From Paenibacillus cymbidii (lineage in GTDB: Bacteria; Bacillota; Bacilli; Paenibacillales; NBRC-103111), in contig NZ_SHLX01000023.1 in NCBI RefSeq assembly GCF_004764705.1, forward strand, positions 1 through 64,000: a stretch of DNA of 64,000 nt. The letters are read 5' to 3'. Under the pieces are notes generated by a model. That model saw only the letters and a program-made list of their open reading frames with translations. It was not told where the DNA came from and made no database searches. The stretch's first letter is position 1; each line of letters opens with the position of its first letter. Both the position numbers and the translations under genes were made by a program. This document shows positions 16,942 through 26,696 of this stretch, piece by piece.

Positions 16942-18066
16942 GTGAAACCGAACTTGCGTTTCGGAATTGGCATCATCGGCTGCGGCGCGATTTCGTCTGC
17001 CCATTGGACGGGGTACGCAGCGTTGGCGGATGAATGCGAGATCAAGGCAGTATGCGACCTGGATGCAAAAAGAGCGCGGCAGCTGGCGGACAAGGGCGTC
17101 GGTGTCGAGGCATACGACGATTACCGGGAGCTGCTGGCCAGGGACGACATTCACATCGTGTCGGTGTGCACGCCGCCTTCGTTCCACAGGCAGCCGGTGC
17201 AGGACGCGCTGCGGGCCGGCAAGCACGTACTGGTCGAAAAGCCGTTCGGCGCCTCGCTGCAGGAATGCGACGAGATGATCGAGACAGCGCGGGCATGCGG
17301 CCGGAAGCTGGTCGTCACGTTCCAGTACCGGTACCGCCGCGACTTCAATCAGGTGCGCCACCTGCTTGCCTGCGGCGCGATCGGCGACGTCGTGTTTGCG
17401 CAGATGAACGCGCTGTACTGGCGCGGCGCCCGTTACTACGAAGTGCCGTGGCGCGGCAAGTGGAGCACGGAGTGCGGCGGCGTAACGACGATCCAGGCCA
17501 TTCATCCGCTGGACATTTTTCTCTGGCTGCTTGGCGACGTGGAGAGCGTCTACGCCGAGATGGACACCATGGCGCACGACGTTGAAGTAGAGGACATTGC
17601 AATGGCAATCATCCGGTTCAAAAGCGGGGTCGTCGCGCAAATCGCCTGCACGGTCAACTCGGTCAAAAGCGATATCAGCATGGAATTTTCCGGCCGCAAC
17701 CGGGCGGTCAGCATTCCGCTAGCGTTCCATGCAGTGCGATCTAACGACCGCGGCACGCCGGAAATCGACGAAGCGGGGATCCGCGAGCTGGAGCGCATCG
17801 CCGCCCAGATCGAAACAGGGACGGACGACCATACCGGCCCGATCGGCGACTTGTTCGCGGCGATTCGCGAAGATCGGGAGCCGCTGGTTGGCGGCCCGCA
17901 AGGCCGCAACGTGACGGAGACGATCGCCGCCATGTACAAGTCGGCAACGACGGGCGACGCGGTCCGCCTGCCGATCGCGAAGGACGATCCGTGGTACACG
18001 ACGGCGGGCTTGCAGCAGCTCGTGCGAAAAGGCGGGCGGGGCGATCGCACCTTGCAACAAAAATAA
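16942..18066 (+). CDS. Gfo/Idh/MocA family oxidoreductase
   Basis: This 374-residue protein is an NAD(P)-dependent dehydrogenase of the Gfo/Idh/MocA family, which acts on inositols, sugars and sugar acids. The Rossmann fold starts with GIGIIGCGAIS (about residues 8-18), and VEKPF (about 96-100) supplies the conserved Lys. The C-terminal domain holds WRGKWSTECGG and the IHPLDIFLWLLGD motif with the catalytic His. The GTG at 16942 is chosen because AAGGAGGTG lies eight bases upstream. A palindromic operator overlaps its promoter. Its distance from the lyase genes leaves a role in the glycan pathway open. Confidence 0.87.
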   Translation: MKPNLRFGIGIIGCGAISSAHWTGYAALADECEIKAVCDLDAKRARQLADKGVGVEAYDDYRELLARDDIHIVSVCTPPSFHRQPVQDALRAGKHVLVEKPFGASLQECDEMIETARACGRKLVVTFQYRYRRDFNQVRHLLACGAIGDVVFAQMNALYWRGARYYEVPWRGKWSTECGGVTTIQAIHPLDIFLWLLGDVESVYAEMDTMAHDVEVEDIAMAIIRFKSGVVAQIACTVNSVKSDISMEFSGRNRAVSIPLAFHAVRSNDRGTPEIDEAGIRELERIAAQIETGTDDHTGPIGDLFAAIREDREPLVGGPQGRNVTETIAAMYKSATTGDAVRLPIAKDDPWYTTAGLQQLVRKGGRGDRTLQQK

Positions 18067-18089
18067 CCAGTGAAACCACTGGTTTTTTT
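18058..18089 (+). terminator. Repeat-derived terminator after the dehydrogenase gene
   Basis: AAATAACCAGTG pairs with CACTGGTTTTTTT. The right arm of a family palindrome has turned into a T-run directly after the stop codon, giving a good intrinsic terminator. Confidence 0.7.
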
Positions 18090-18314
18090 GTTGCCTTTTT
18101 TGCCAATTAGTTTCCGCGAACTCCGACCCGGACAGCGAGTTGGTTCGTTCACAATTTGGACACATTTTTTTAAGCTTATTTTTATTTTCGTTTAAGGTTG
18201 GCTTATTGTTTTAACCGTATAGTAAGTTTGGTCAAAATAGGAGAGAGAAGAGAAACGAAGCTGAATGACGGGAAAGGGATTGCGATCCTTTTTTAACTAA
18301 AGGAGGGTGTCGTT

Positions 18315-19394
18315 GTGCTGGAAGTCAAGAAGGTCAGTAAATTGTACGAGCACCAGCGCGGGGTCGATCACATCGATTTTTCGATGAACCGCGGCGAAAT
18401 CGTCGGCTTCCTCGGGCCGAACGGAGCGGGCAAAACGACCACGATGCGGATGATTACCGGGTACTTGAACCCGACGCGCGGCAGCATTTTCGTCGACGGG
18501 CTGTCGATGGCCGAACATCCGAAGAAGGCGCGCAAGAAGATCGGCTACTTGCCGGAGACGCCGCCGCTGTATCCGGAGATGTCGGTCATCTCCTATCTGA
18601 AGTTTATCGCCGACCTGCGCGATATTCCGGCCCGCGAACAGAAAGCCGCGATTTCCGAAACGATCGGCAAGCTCGGCCTGAACGGCCGCGAGAAGCAAAT
18701 TATCCGCAGCCTGTCGAAAGGCTACAAGCAGCGCCTCGGTCTGGCGCAGGCAATTCTGCACAAGCCGGATTTGCTCATTCTCGACGAGCCGACGTCGGGT
18801 CTCGACCCGAAGCAAATTATCGAAATCCGCGAGCTGATCAAAGAACTCGGACGCAATCACACGGTGCTGCTCAGCACGCACATCTTGCCCGAGGTCAATG
18901 CGATCTGCAACCGAGTCATCATCATCAATCAAGGCCGTATCGTGCTCGACGACAAGCCGCAAAACATCGGCAACTCGATGGGCGACACGTTTGAAGTGAG
19001 CCTTGAAGTGAAAGGCCAGCGCGAAACGATCGTGCGCGAGCTGAAGAGTGTGGCCGGCGTAGCCGAGGTGAAGGTGCGCGGCAACGAAGAGGACGGCAAG
19101 GGCGCCGCGGCAACGGGCGAAGGCTCCGTGCTGCTGCGGGTGACGTCGAAGGATCGCGCCGACGTTCGCGAAGCGATTTTCTACAAGCTGGCGGGCGCCA
19201 AGCTGCCGATTATCGGCATGCGCAAGGAAAGCCTGAGCCTCGAGGACGTGTTCCTGAAGCTGACGACGAACGAGCGCCAGCAGCCGGCCGGCGGGGATAC
19301 GTTCCCCGAGGACTTCGAGGAAGAAGCCGAACCGGCTGCGCCAGCCGCGCCGCCGGCGGACGACGATAGCAAGGAGGGCAAAGGCGATGCGTAG
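18315..19394 (+). CDS. ABC transporter ATP-binding protein, GldA type
   Basis: The 359-residue ATPase subunit has Walker A GPNGAGKTT (about residues 37-45), signature LSKGYKQR, Walker B LLILDEPTSGLD and the His switch STHILPE. A C-terminal extension of about 110 residues ends in an Ala/Pro/Glu/Asp-rich tail. It is most like ATPases of the gliding-associated (Gld) class, which in Firmicutes serve an uncharacterised exporter. The GTG start follows an AGGAGGGTG site. Its end overlaps the permease gene by 8 bp, giving a four-gene operon with the next three genes. Confidence 0.87.
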   Translation: MLEVKKVSKLYEHQRGVDHIDFSMNRGEIVGFLGPNGAGKTTTMRMITGYLNPTRGSIFVDGLSMAEHPKKARKKIGYLPETPPLYPEMSVISYLKFIADLRDIPAREQKAAISETIGKLGLNGREKQIIRSLSKGYKQRLGLAQAILHKPDLLILDEPTSGLDPKQIIEIRELIKELGRNHTVLLSTHILPEVNAICNRVIIINQGRIVLDDKPQNIGNSMGDTFEVSLEVKGQRETIVRELKSVAGVAEVKVRGNEEDGKGAAATGEGSVLLRVTSKDRADVREAIFYKLAGAKLPIIGMRKESLSLEDVFLKLTTNERQQPAGGDTFPEDFEEEAEPAAPAAPPADDDSKEGKGDA

Positions 19395-20094
19395 AGTGCT
19401 GGCCATCACCCGCAAGGAATTGCAGCTGTATTTTTTCTCCCCGATCGCCTATGTGGCGTTTGCGTTTTATTTTGTCCTGAGCGGGCTGTTTTTTAGTCTC
19501 GACTTTCTCAATTCGCAAATTGTCGATGTGCGGCCGGTGTTCGGGAACATTACTTTCTTCTATCTGTTCATCATTCCGCTGCTGACGATGAAGCTGATGT
19601 CGGACGAGCTGCGGCAAGGCACGGACGAACTGCTGCTGACGTCCCCGGCGAGCATTTTCGAAATCGTGTTCGGCAAATATTTGGCCGCGGTGTTCATGCA
19701 GTTCCTGCTGGTGGCGATCAGCCTGATCTATCCGCTGATTCTGTCCCAGTACGGCAAGCTGGACCAGCCGGTCATGTGGCTGTCCTACCTCGGCATGTTC
19801 CTGCTCGGCTCGGCGATGATGGCCGTCGGCCTGTTCGCTTCGTCGCTGTCGGCGCATCAAATGATCGCGGGCATCGCCGGCGTGGCGTTCCTGATCGTGC
19901 TGTGGGTCATCGGCTATACGGGCGACATGGTGCCGAAGATCAAGGACTGGGTAGACCAATTTTCGATTATCGACCGGACCGTCAATTTCCAAAAAGGCGT
20001 GCTCGATTTGGCCGACGTCTTGTTCTATATTACGTTAATCATTCTGTTTCTCGTCCTCAGCATTCAGGTGCTGGAACGGAAACGGCTGCGATAG
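19387..20094 (+). CDS. ABC-2 type transporter permease, GldF type
   Basis: The 235-residue integral membrane protein has about six hydrophobic helices. It begins with RRVLAITRKELQLYF, typical for ABC-2 permeases paired with GldA-like ATPases. The cytosolic segment MKLMSDELRQGTDELLLTSP is the conserved coupling region of this family. It overlaps the ATPase gene (18315-19394) and is followed by the GldG-like gene after 12 bases, so the products probably form one complex in the membrane. The transported substrate is unknown. Confidence 0.86.
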   Translation: MRRVLAITRKELQLYFFSPIAYVAFAFYFVLSGLFFSLDFLNSQIVDVRPVFGNITFFYLFIIPLLTMKLMSDELRQGTDELLLTSPASIFEIVFGKYLAAVFMQFLLVAISLIYPLILSQYGKLDQPVMWLSYLGMFLLGSAMMAVGLFASSLSAHQMIAGIAGVAFLIVLWVIGYTGDMVPKIKDWVDQFSIIDRTVNFQKGVLDLADVLFYITLIILFLVLSIQVLERKRLR

Positions 20095-20106
20095 GGGGGA
20101 AGTCGC

Positions 20107-21510
20107 TTGAAAAACTGGATGAAAGGCACGAATGCGGTCATTTTGGCGGTAGCGGCGGTGGGGATATTCATCTTGCTGACGATTTTCCTCTACTCCCTGA
20201 AAGGGACGCAGTGGGATTTGACCAAGAGCAAAAAATACACGCTGTCCGATCAGACGATCACCGCGCTCAAACAAGTCAAGGACGACATTCACGTCACTGC
20301 GTTCACCGAACCGGGGCAAGGCGCCGTCAACCGGCAAATTACCGATTTGCTGGAAGAGTACCATAAGCGCAACAGCAAGTTTACATGGGAAGAAGTCGAT
20401 CCGAAGAAAAAGCCGGCCATCGCCGAGAAGTACAAAATCGAACAATACAACACGCTCGTTTTCGAAATGGGCGGCAAAACAAAAAACGTCGACGGCAACT
20501 CGCTGTTCGGCCAGGGCTCGACCCAAACCTCCTACGCGTTCAGCGGGGAAGAGAAGTTTACGCAAGCGATCCTGACGCTCATGTCCAATGAGAAAAAATC
20601 GCTGTACCTCATCAGCGGCCACGGCGAGCTGACGGCGGCGAACGCGGCCGGACTGACCGCGGCGTTTACGGACGAAGGCTATGAAGTGAAGGATTTGAAC
20701 CTGTTCAAGGAAGCGGCCATCCCGGAAGATGCCAAAACGTTGATGGTGCTCGGCCCGCAAAGCGATATCAGCGACAAGGAAGCGGAGCTGCTCAAAGGGT
20801 TCGTGAAGGACAAGGGCAAGCTATTCGTTTCGCTCGGTCTGGCCAAAGGCATGGACACCTGGAAAAACTGGAACGACCTGCTGAACACGCTCGGCGTCAA
20901 AAACGATCAGGCGCTCATCGTCGAAAGCAAACAAACGCTGCAAAACGATCCGCTGACCTTCGTGCCGTCGTACGGCTATCACGAGATTACTTCGAAGCTG
21001 GACGGCCAAGGCATCGTCGTTGCGCTGCCGGCGGCGCTGGCGCTCGGCAACGATGCGAACAACGCGGACTACCAGTCGACGGCGCTGCTGCGCACGTCCG
21101 ACGCGGCGATCGGCAAGGTCGATCTGTCGAAGTTCCTCGGCGCGGGCAATATTACGGCGAACGATTTGAAGGCGACCGATAAAGACTTGAAAGGGCCGCT
21201 CGATCTCGCTTACGCCGTTTCGACCAAAACGGACAGCAAGCCGAAGGCGGTCATTATCGGCAACACGTATTTCCTGACGAACGACGTGCTTTCGTTCCAG
21301 GGCAACAAGGATTTTATCCTCAACAGCGTGGGCTGGCTTGACGAGCAGCAAACGTCGCTGACGATCCGGCCGCGCGAAGACGAACAAATGCAGCAAGTGT
21401 TCATCACGCAGGCGAAAGGCGACATGATCCTGTACGGCACGACAATCGGCATTCCGCTCGTATTCTTGCTCATTGGCGGTGCCATCTGGTGGAGGAGGAG
21501 AAAAGGATGA
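20107..21510 (+). CDS. GldG-like ABC transporter accessory protein
   Basis: The 467-residue protein has an N-terminal membrane helix (about 10-32), a long extracytoplasmic domain of the ABC-type uncharacterised (GldG/DUF4350-like) class and a C-terminal helix (about 442-462) followed by a basic WWRRRKG end. Motifs include the YTLSDQT start of the external domain, LYLISGHGE and VLGPQSDISDKE. It stands between the permease and the DUF4340 gene, the usual order in this transporter type. The TTG start (or equivalent) is preceded by GGGGGAAG. Function of the complex in a non-gliding Firmicute is unclear. Confidence 0.82.
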   Translation: MKNWMKGTNAVILAVAAVGIFILLTIFLYSLKGTQWDLTKSKKYTLSDQTITALKQVKDDIHVTAFTEPGQGAVNRQITDLLEEYHKRNSKFTWEEVDPKKKPAIAEKYKIEQYNTLVFEMGGKTKNVDGNSLFGQGSTQTSYAFSGEEKFTQAILTLMSNEKKSLYLISGHGELTAANAAGLTAAFTDEGYEVKDLNLFKEAAIPEDAKTLMVLGPQSDISDKEAELLKGFVKDKGKLFVSLGLAKGMDTWKNWNDLLNTLGVKNDQALIVESKQTLQNDPLTFVPSYGYHEITSKLDGQGIVVALPAALALGNDANNADYQSTALLRTSDAAIGKVDLSKFLGAGNITANDLKATDKDLKGPLDLAYAVSTKTDSKPKAVIIGNTYFLTNDVLSFQGNKDFILNSVGWLDEQQTSLTIRPREDEQMQQVFITQAKGDMILYGTTIGIPLVFLLIGGAIWWRRRKG

Positions 21511-22517
21511 AGAAATTCCTCCCGACTATCCTGCTTGTGGTCATCTGTGTCGGCGGCTTCATTTACGCGTCGAACAAATCGTTCTTCAAGAAAGAAGAGC
21601 CGATCGATGTGAAGCAGCTTATTTCGATCAAGGCGGACGACGTCAAGTCGGTTTCGCTGCCGGACGGGGACAACCGGATCGAAATGTCGCGCAAGGACGA
21701 ATCGACCTGGGAAATGCAAAAGCCGGCGAATGTGCCGCTCAGCAGCTCGACGGTCGACGGCTGGGTCAACTCGTTCGCCTACCTTACCTACACGTCGAAG
21801 GTGGACGAAAACGCGACCGACCTGGCGCAATACCAGCTTGACAAGCCGCTGCTGACGTACCAGGTGACGATGAAGGACGGCACGGCGCACAAGCTGCTGA
21901 TCGGCAAAGCGCTGCCGGTCGCCGGCACGTCGTACGCGAAGCTGGAGGAGTCGCCGGTGGTGTACGAGCTGTCGGACGATACGATCCAGACGTTGGCGCA
22001 AACGGCGGACAGCTTCGCCGACCAGCGGGCGCTTCCGTTCAACTACGACAAAGTCGTTTCGATGACGGTCGAATGGAAAGGCCAGAAGTGGGCGCTGACC
22101 AAAGCGCAGTCGGACAAGTCGGTGTTCGAATCGACGTGGAAGCTCGGCGACAAGGAGCTGAAGCCGGAGGAAGGAACGCCGCTGCTCGACGCGGCGATCG
22201 GTCTGGAAGGCAGCGGCTTGCCGCAGGCGGCTTCCGCGGTCAAGGTCGACAATCCGGAGCTGAAGATCGAAGTGAAGGAGAAAGACGGCGACAAGGAAAC
22301 GTCGAACGTGTACGTCGGCAAAGTCGCCGAAACGAACGTCAACATCGTCAAGCAAGGCGGCGCGTGGGCGTACGCGGTTGCGCTGGACAGCGTGCAGGCG
22401 CTGTACGACCAGGGCGTGGCGGCCATGACGGCGCCGAGCCCGTCGCCTAGCGCCGCGGCGAGCGTTGCGCCAAGCGTTACGCCAAGCGCAAGCGTGTCGC
22501 CGAGCGCGGCGAAGTAA
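21507..22517 (+). CDS. DUF4340 domain-containing protein
   Basis: The 336-residue protein has a signal-anchor helix (about 4-20) and then a DUF4340 beta-rich domain that usually accompanies GldA/F/G-type transporters. The ATG at 21507 overlaps the TGA of the upstream gene and has GGAGGAGGAG before it, so an in-frame GTG at 21489 is not preferred. The last about 35 residues are a low-complexity Ser/Pro/Ala/Val tail, perhaps a linker in the cell wall. It is the last gene of the operon, followed by a strong terminator. Confidence 0.82.
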   Translation: MKKFLPTILLVVICVGGFIYASNKSFFKKEEPIDVKQLISIKADDVKSVSLPDGDNRIEMSRKDESTWEMQKPANVPLSSSTVDGWVNSFAYLTYTSKVDENATDLAQYQLDKPLLTYQVTMKDGTAHKLLIGKALPVAGTSYAKLEESPVVYELSDDTIQTLAQTADSFADQRALPFNYDKVVSMTVEWKGQKWALTKAQSDKSVFESTWKLGDKELKPEEGTPLLDAAIGLEGSGLPQAASAVKVDNPELKIEVKEKDGDKETSNVYVGKVAETNVNIVKQGGAWAYAVALDSVQALYDQGVAAMTAPSPSPSAAASVAPSVTPSASVSPSAAK

Positions 22518-22525
22518 ACGTTGCG

Positions 22526-22557
22526 AGCCCCTCCCCCGTTTGGGCGGGGGCTTTTTT
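22526..22557 (+). terminator. Strong terminator after the Gld-type operon
   Basis: GCCCCTCCCCC pairs with GGGCGGGGGC around a GTTT loop, followed by six T residues. Confidence 0.88.
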
Positions 22558-22718
22558 GTGTGCGCGCCGAAAGTGACGATCGCCCCAAAAAAGGTATATC
22601 GCCGCCCGAAGAACCGCGCCGCGCAAGCGTGTTAACCGATCGAAATCATGTATATTGTGCCGGATGCGAGCAGCCGGGTACATTGGATGGTAAGTAAAAG
22701 AGCAAGGAGGTGACATTC
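22558..22718. other. Upstream region of the PL8 gene
   Basis: No gene is seen. A TATATT sequence near 22651 could be a -10 element but lacks a good -35 partner, which would fit activator-dependent transcription. Confidence 0.4.
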
Positions 22719-22781
22719 GTGCGCAGCATGTTCCCCGCTTCTGGTCGTCGGCATAAGGGTTGGGAAACCGGAAACTGTTGA
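22719..22781 (+). CDS. 20-codon upstream ORF ahead of the PL8 gene
   Basis: A near-consensus ribosome-binding site, AAGGAGGTGA (22704-22713), stands five bases before a GTG (an ATG follows at 22728). The frame closes with TGA after 20 codons and would encode a basic peptide beginning MRSMFPASG. It is in a different frame from the PL8 gene, whose own site is weaker. It may be a leader peptide or an untranslated decoy; no homology is recognised. Confidence 0.45.
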   Translation: MRSMFPASGRRHKGWETGNC

Positions 22782-22819
22782 GGGAAGGACAAATCCAATT
22801 GCCCATGAAAGGGGCCAAG

Positions 22820-25800
22820 ATGACATTGAGGAACCATTTCCGTTATTTGAAAGCGCTTTTATTGGTTGCGGCCATGCTTGCTGCCATCCTGGCACTGCCG
22901 ACGGCTCCCGCACAAGCGGCAGATGCCTATGACGACCTGCGGGCCAAAATGTACGATATGCTGACCGGCGGACCGACTTACGATCCGGCGGACCCTGACA
23001 TTGCCGGCAAAATCGCCGTCATTACGACCAGAGCCCAGACCAACTGGAATTCGATGAACAAAAGCTCGGGAAGAACGTACCTGTGGAGCGACCTCGCCTC
23101 CACTACGATATCGAAGGATGCGCTCGGCAGCTATCAGCGGCTGGAGGAAATGTCGCTTGCTTACGCTACGAGAGGCTCCGGTCTGCACAATAATGCCGCT
23201 TTGCTGGCGGATATCATCGGCGGCATGGATTGGATGCATACCAACCGGTATAACAAGGACGTGCCGTATCGCGGCTACGACAACTGGTACGATTGGACGA
23301 TCGGCATGCCGCTCAGCATCAACACCACCACGACGTTGATCTATGACCATTTGACCGCGACGCAGATCGGCAATTGGCACGCCGTCATCGATCATCAGGC
23401 GCTGAAAGTGGGATCCGGGCTTGTCGTAGCCAATCGCGCATGGGGCGGCTTCATCAAAATCGCCAGCGGCATTATTGTCAAGAACAGCGCCAAAATCAGC
23501 GATGGAATCGACGAGCTTGGTCCGGTATTCGATTATGTCGCCTCGGGCGAAGGGATATACAGGGACGGCTCCATTCTGCAGCATACGGCGCTGATCGCTT
23601 ATAACGGAGGATACGGGGTCAGCATGATCGATACGTTGACCAAGTCGATGTATATCGTGGCAGGCTCCTCCTGGGATATTACCGACCCGGATATCAACCA
23701 TATTTACGAGTGGGTGTACAGTGCCTTCGAGCCGCTCTTTTACAACGACTCGATGATGGATATGGTAAGAGGAAGGGATATTTCCCGGTACGCCAGCGAC
23801 GACAAAGGGTTGACCTCCATGGGCAATTTGGGCGCATCCGTGGTAAGGATGGCATATTCCGCGCCTTCGGCCGGCGATCGGACAGCCTACAAGTCGATGG
23901 TCAAAAAGTGGATGAATGAGGCAACCTCGCCTACCAAGTATGCGGATTTGAGCTCGATCAGCACCATCGTGCAAGCGAAAGCGATCGTGACCGATCCCTC
24001 CGTCTCCCCGAGAGCGGCGCTTGTCGCAAACAAACAGTATCCGAATATGGCCAGAACCGTACACCTCAGACCGGATTTCGCCTTCGGCATCAGCATGTCC
24101 TCCGACAGGGTCGGCAATTATGAGCTGGTCAACAAGTCGAATTTGAAGGGATGGCATACCGGGGACGGCATGACCTATCTGTATAATTCGGACGTGGGCC
24201 AGTACAAGGATTCCTTCTGGGCGACGGTAAACAGTTATCGTTTGCCCGGCACGACGGTCAATCAGAATACGACAGCGGCAGCTCAATCGAAAAATCCGAA
24301 CAGTTGGGTCGGAGGATCGGAAATCGCCGGCTTGTACGGGGCCACGGGCATGCAGTATACCGCAAACGGAGCCACGCTCACGGCGAAAAAATCATGGTTC
24401 ATGTTTGACGACGAAATCGTCAATTTGGGCGCCGGCATTACGTCCGCGGACAACAAGGTAGTGGAAACCATTGTCGAGAACCGCAAGCTGAACGGCAGCG
24501 GGAACAACGCGCTTCGCGTCAATGGAGTCGCCAAGTCGACGGCGCTTGGCTGGAGCGAAACGATGGCGGGAGTGAACCGGATTCATCTGACGGGGAACGT
24601 TGCAGGTTCCGATATCGGCTATTATTTCCCCGGGTCGGCCACGATCAAGGGCTTGCGCGAGTCGCGAACGGACCAGTGGTGGAGCATCAACCAATTTTAT
24701 GCGGGCGATCCCGAATATACGACAAACCGGACACGCAACTACATGAACCTGTGGTTCGATCACGGCACGAATCCGACCAACGGGCAATACGCTTACGTCC
24801 TGCTTCCGGGAATGTCCAGCGCGCAGGTGGACGCCTATGCGACAACCCCGGACATTACGGTAGTGGAAAATTCAACCGATGCGCAGGCGGCAAAAGAAAA
24901 TACGCTGGGCGTGATGGGCATCAACTTCTGGAACGACATCATCAAGAAAGTGGATATCATCACCAGCAACAAGAAGGCATCCGTAATGACCCGGACGACG
25001 GCAAACGAGTTTGAAATTTCCGTATCCGATCCTACGATGCAGAATGGCGGGTATATCGATATCCAGGCGGATATCGCCGCGGCCAGTCTCGTTTCCGCCG
25101 ATCCGGGGGTAATCGTCAAGCAGCTTTCCCCCACGATCGTGCTGTCGGTTAATGTGAACGGAGCCATCGGCCAGTCGTTCAAAGCCAAATTCAATCGGAC
25201 GGGAACGCCGGTGCCGTTGCCGGCCCTGCCGCCGGCGGGCGACAATCTCGCGCTGAACAAAGCCGTTACCGCCTCCAGTTCCGTGGAACAAGGCAACTAT
25301 ACCAAATCCAGAGTCGTCGACGGCACGCGTTCCTCGACAGCAAGCTCTGCGGGGTGGAGCAGCGCGGGCAGCGTAACGACGAATCACACGGAATGGGTGA
25401 CGGTGAACCTTGGCAGCAGCAAAACGATCGACCGGGTCGATCTGTATCCGAAGAACGATTACGCGGCGGGCTACGGCTTTCCGGTAGACTTCACCATTCA
25501 GTTGTCAGCTGACAACGTGAACTGGACGACGGCGGTAACGCAAACGGGATATCCGATGCCCGACGGCTCGGTCCAGAGCTTTACCTTCGCTCCGGCCAAC
25601 GCGCAATACGTGAGAATCCATACGACGAAAATCAGGCCTTTGCTTTACGACAACAATCAGTACAAGGTGCAGCTGGCGGAAATTGAAGTGTACGCTCCGG
25701 TCAACCTGGCCTACAACAAGACCATTGCCGCCTCCAGCTCGTACGAGAGCACTTCCTGGGGCAAGACCAAAGCGGTCGATGCGAAACAATCTTCAGTAAC

Positions 25801-26620
25801 GGGATCGATGGGATGGACCAGCGATGACAATCGGTACGCCAATCACGCCGAGTGGGTAACGGTCGATTTGGGCGCTGTCAAGGACGTGGGCCGGGTGGAT
25901 CTTCATCCGCGGAACGATGGCGTCAATACGGGGTATGGGTTCCCGGTCGATTTTACGATTCAGACGTCAACCGATAATATCAACTGGACGACAGCGGTGA
26001 CGCAAACCGGCTATCCGATGCCGGGGGATGTGGCGCAAAGCTTCTCTTTCCCGAGTACCGCCGCGAGATACATCAAGGTGAACGGCACAAGTCTGCGGGC
26101 GAATCCGAATGACGCGAACCAGTACCGGATGCAATTCGCCGAATTCGAGGTGTATCCGGGGAACCTGGCACTGGGCAAAACCGTGACCTCCTCCAGCTCC
26201 GTCGAGAACGCCAACTTTGGCGTCGGCAAAGCGGTCGACGGGCAGACGCTGGCGCTTCCGGGAGCGATGGGGTGGAGCAGCAACGACAATCGGAACACCA
26301 ATCATACGGAGTGGGTGACGGTTGACCTCGGTTCCGTGCAAAACGTGAGCCGGGTGAATTTGTACCAGCGCAACGACGGCGACAACAGAGGATATGGGCT
26401 GCCGGTGGACTTTACGATTCAGGTGTCCGCGGACAATGTCAACTGGACGACGGTGGTCAGCAAAACCGGCTATCCGTTAGTCGTGGACTACGCGCGAGGT
26501 TTCGCTTTCCCGAGTACCAGCGCACGGTATGTCAAGATCAACGGCACGAATCTGCGGGCCAACCCGTACGACCAAAATCTGTATCGCATGCAATTTACGG
26601 AAATCGAAATTTATAACTGA
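22820..26620 (+). CDS. Secreted polysaccharide lyase family 8 protein with three F5/8C domains
   Basis: The 1266-residue protein begins with a signal peptide (hydrophobic core about 11-30, cleavage after AQA near 34). A PL8 lyase of the hyaluronate/chondroitin/xanthan lyase type follows. The catalytic set appears to be Asn205, His255, Tyr265 (in QH...YNGGYG) and Arg319 (in RGRDISR), with the usual spacing of the family. The beta domains extend to about residue 805. Three tandem discoidin/CBM32-like domains (about 815-960, 965-1105, 1108-1266) each contain WVTV(N/D)LG and probably bind glycans. The ATG at 22820 has AAAGGGG upstream; ATG 22805 is an alternative. It would start extracellular degradation of a uronate polysaccharide. 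No sortase or SLH anchor is seen. Confidence 0.88.
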   Translation: MTLRNHFRYLKALLLVAAMLAAILALPTAPAQAADAYDDLRAKMYDMLTGGPTYDPADPDIAGKIAVITTRAQTNWNSMNKSSGRTYLWSDLASTTISKDALGSYQRLEEMSLAYATRGSGLHNNAALLADIIGGMDWMHTNRYNKDVPYRGYDNWYDWTIGMPLSINTTTTLIYDHLTATQIGNWHAVIDHQALKVGSGLVVANRAWGGFIKIASGIIVKNSAKISDGIDELGPVFDYVASGEGIYRDGSILQHTALIAYNGGYGVSMIDTLTKSMYIVAGSSWDITDPDINHIYEWVYSAFEPLFYNDSMMDMVRGRDISRYASDDKGLTSMGNLGASVVRMAYSAPSAGDRTAYKSMVKKWMNEATSPTKYADLSSISTIVQAKAIVTDPSVSPRAALVANKQYPNMARTVHLRPDFAFGISMSSDRVGNYELVNKSNLKGWHTGDGMTYLYNSDVGQYKDSFWATVNSYRLPGTTVNQNTTAAAQSKNPNSWVGGSEIAGLYGATGMQYTANGATLTAKKSWFMFDDEIVNLGAGITSADNKVVETIVENRKLNGSGNNALRVNGVAKSTALGWSETMAGVNRIHLTGNVAGSDIGYYFPGSATIKGLRESRTDQWWSINQFYAGDPEYTTNRTRNYMNLWFDHGTNPTNGQYAYVLLPGMSSAQVDAYATTPDITVVENSTDAQAAKENTLGVMGINFWNDIIKKVDIITSNKKASVMTRTTANEFEISVSDPTMQNGGYIDIQADIAAASLVSADPGVIVKQLSPTIVLSVNVNGAIGQSFKAKFNRTGTPVPLPALPPAGDNLALNKAVTASSSVEQGNYTKSRVVDGTRSSTASSAGWSSAGSVTTNHTEWVTVNLGSSKTIDRVDLYPKNDYAAGYGFPVDFTIQLSADNVNWTTAVTQTGYPMPDGSVQSFTFAPANAQYVRIHTTKIRPLLYDNNQYKVQLAEIEVYAPVNLAYNKTIAASSSYESTSWGKTKAVDAKQSSVTGSMGWTSDDNRYANHAEWVTVDLGAVKDVGRVDLHPRNDGVNTGYGFPVDFTIQTSTDNINWTTAVTQTGYPMPGDVAQSFSFPSTAARYIKVNGTSLRANPNDANQYRMQFAEFEVYPGNLALGKTVTSSSSVENANFGVGKAVDGQTLALPGAMGWSSNDNRNTNHTEWVTVDLGSVQNVSRVNLYQRNDGDNRGYGLPVDFTIQVSADNVNWTTVVSKTGYPLVVDYARGFAFPSTSARYVKINGTNLRANPYDQNLYRMQFTEIEIYN

Positions 26621-26652
26621 AGCGCCTGCAGCAGCATCTCTTCAGGCGGACC

Positions 26653-26696
26653 ATCGCTCTCCCGCGGCATCCTATGCCGGGGAGGGCGATTTTTTT
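26653..26696 (+). terminator. Terminator after the PL8 gene
   Basis: ATCGCTCTCCC... pairs with ...GGGAGGGCGAT, extended by GCGGCAT/ATGCCG, and is followed by seven T residues. Confidence 0.88.
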
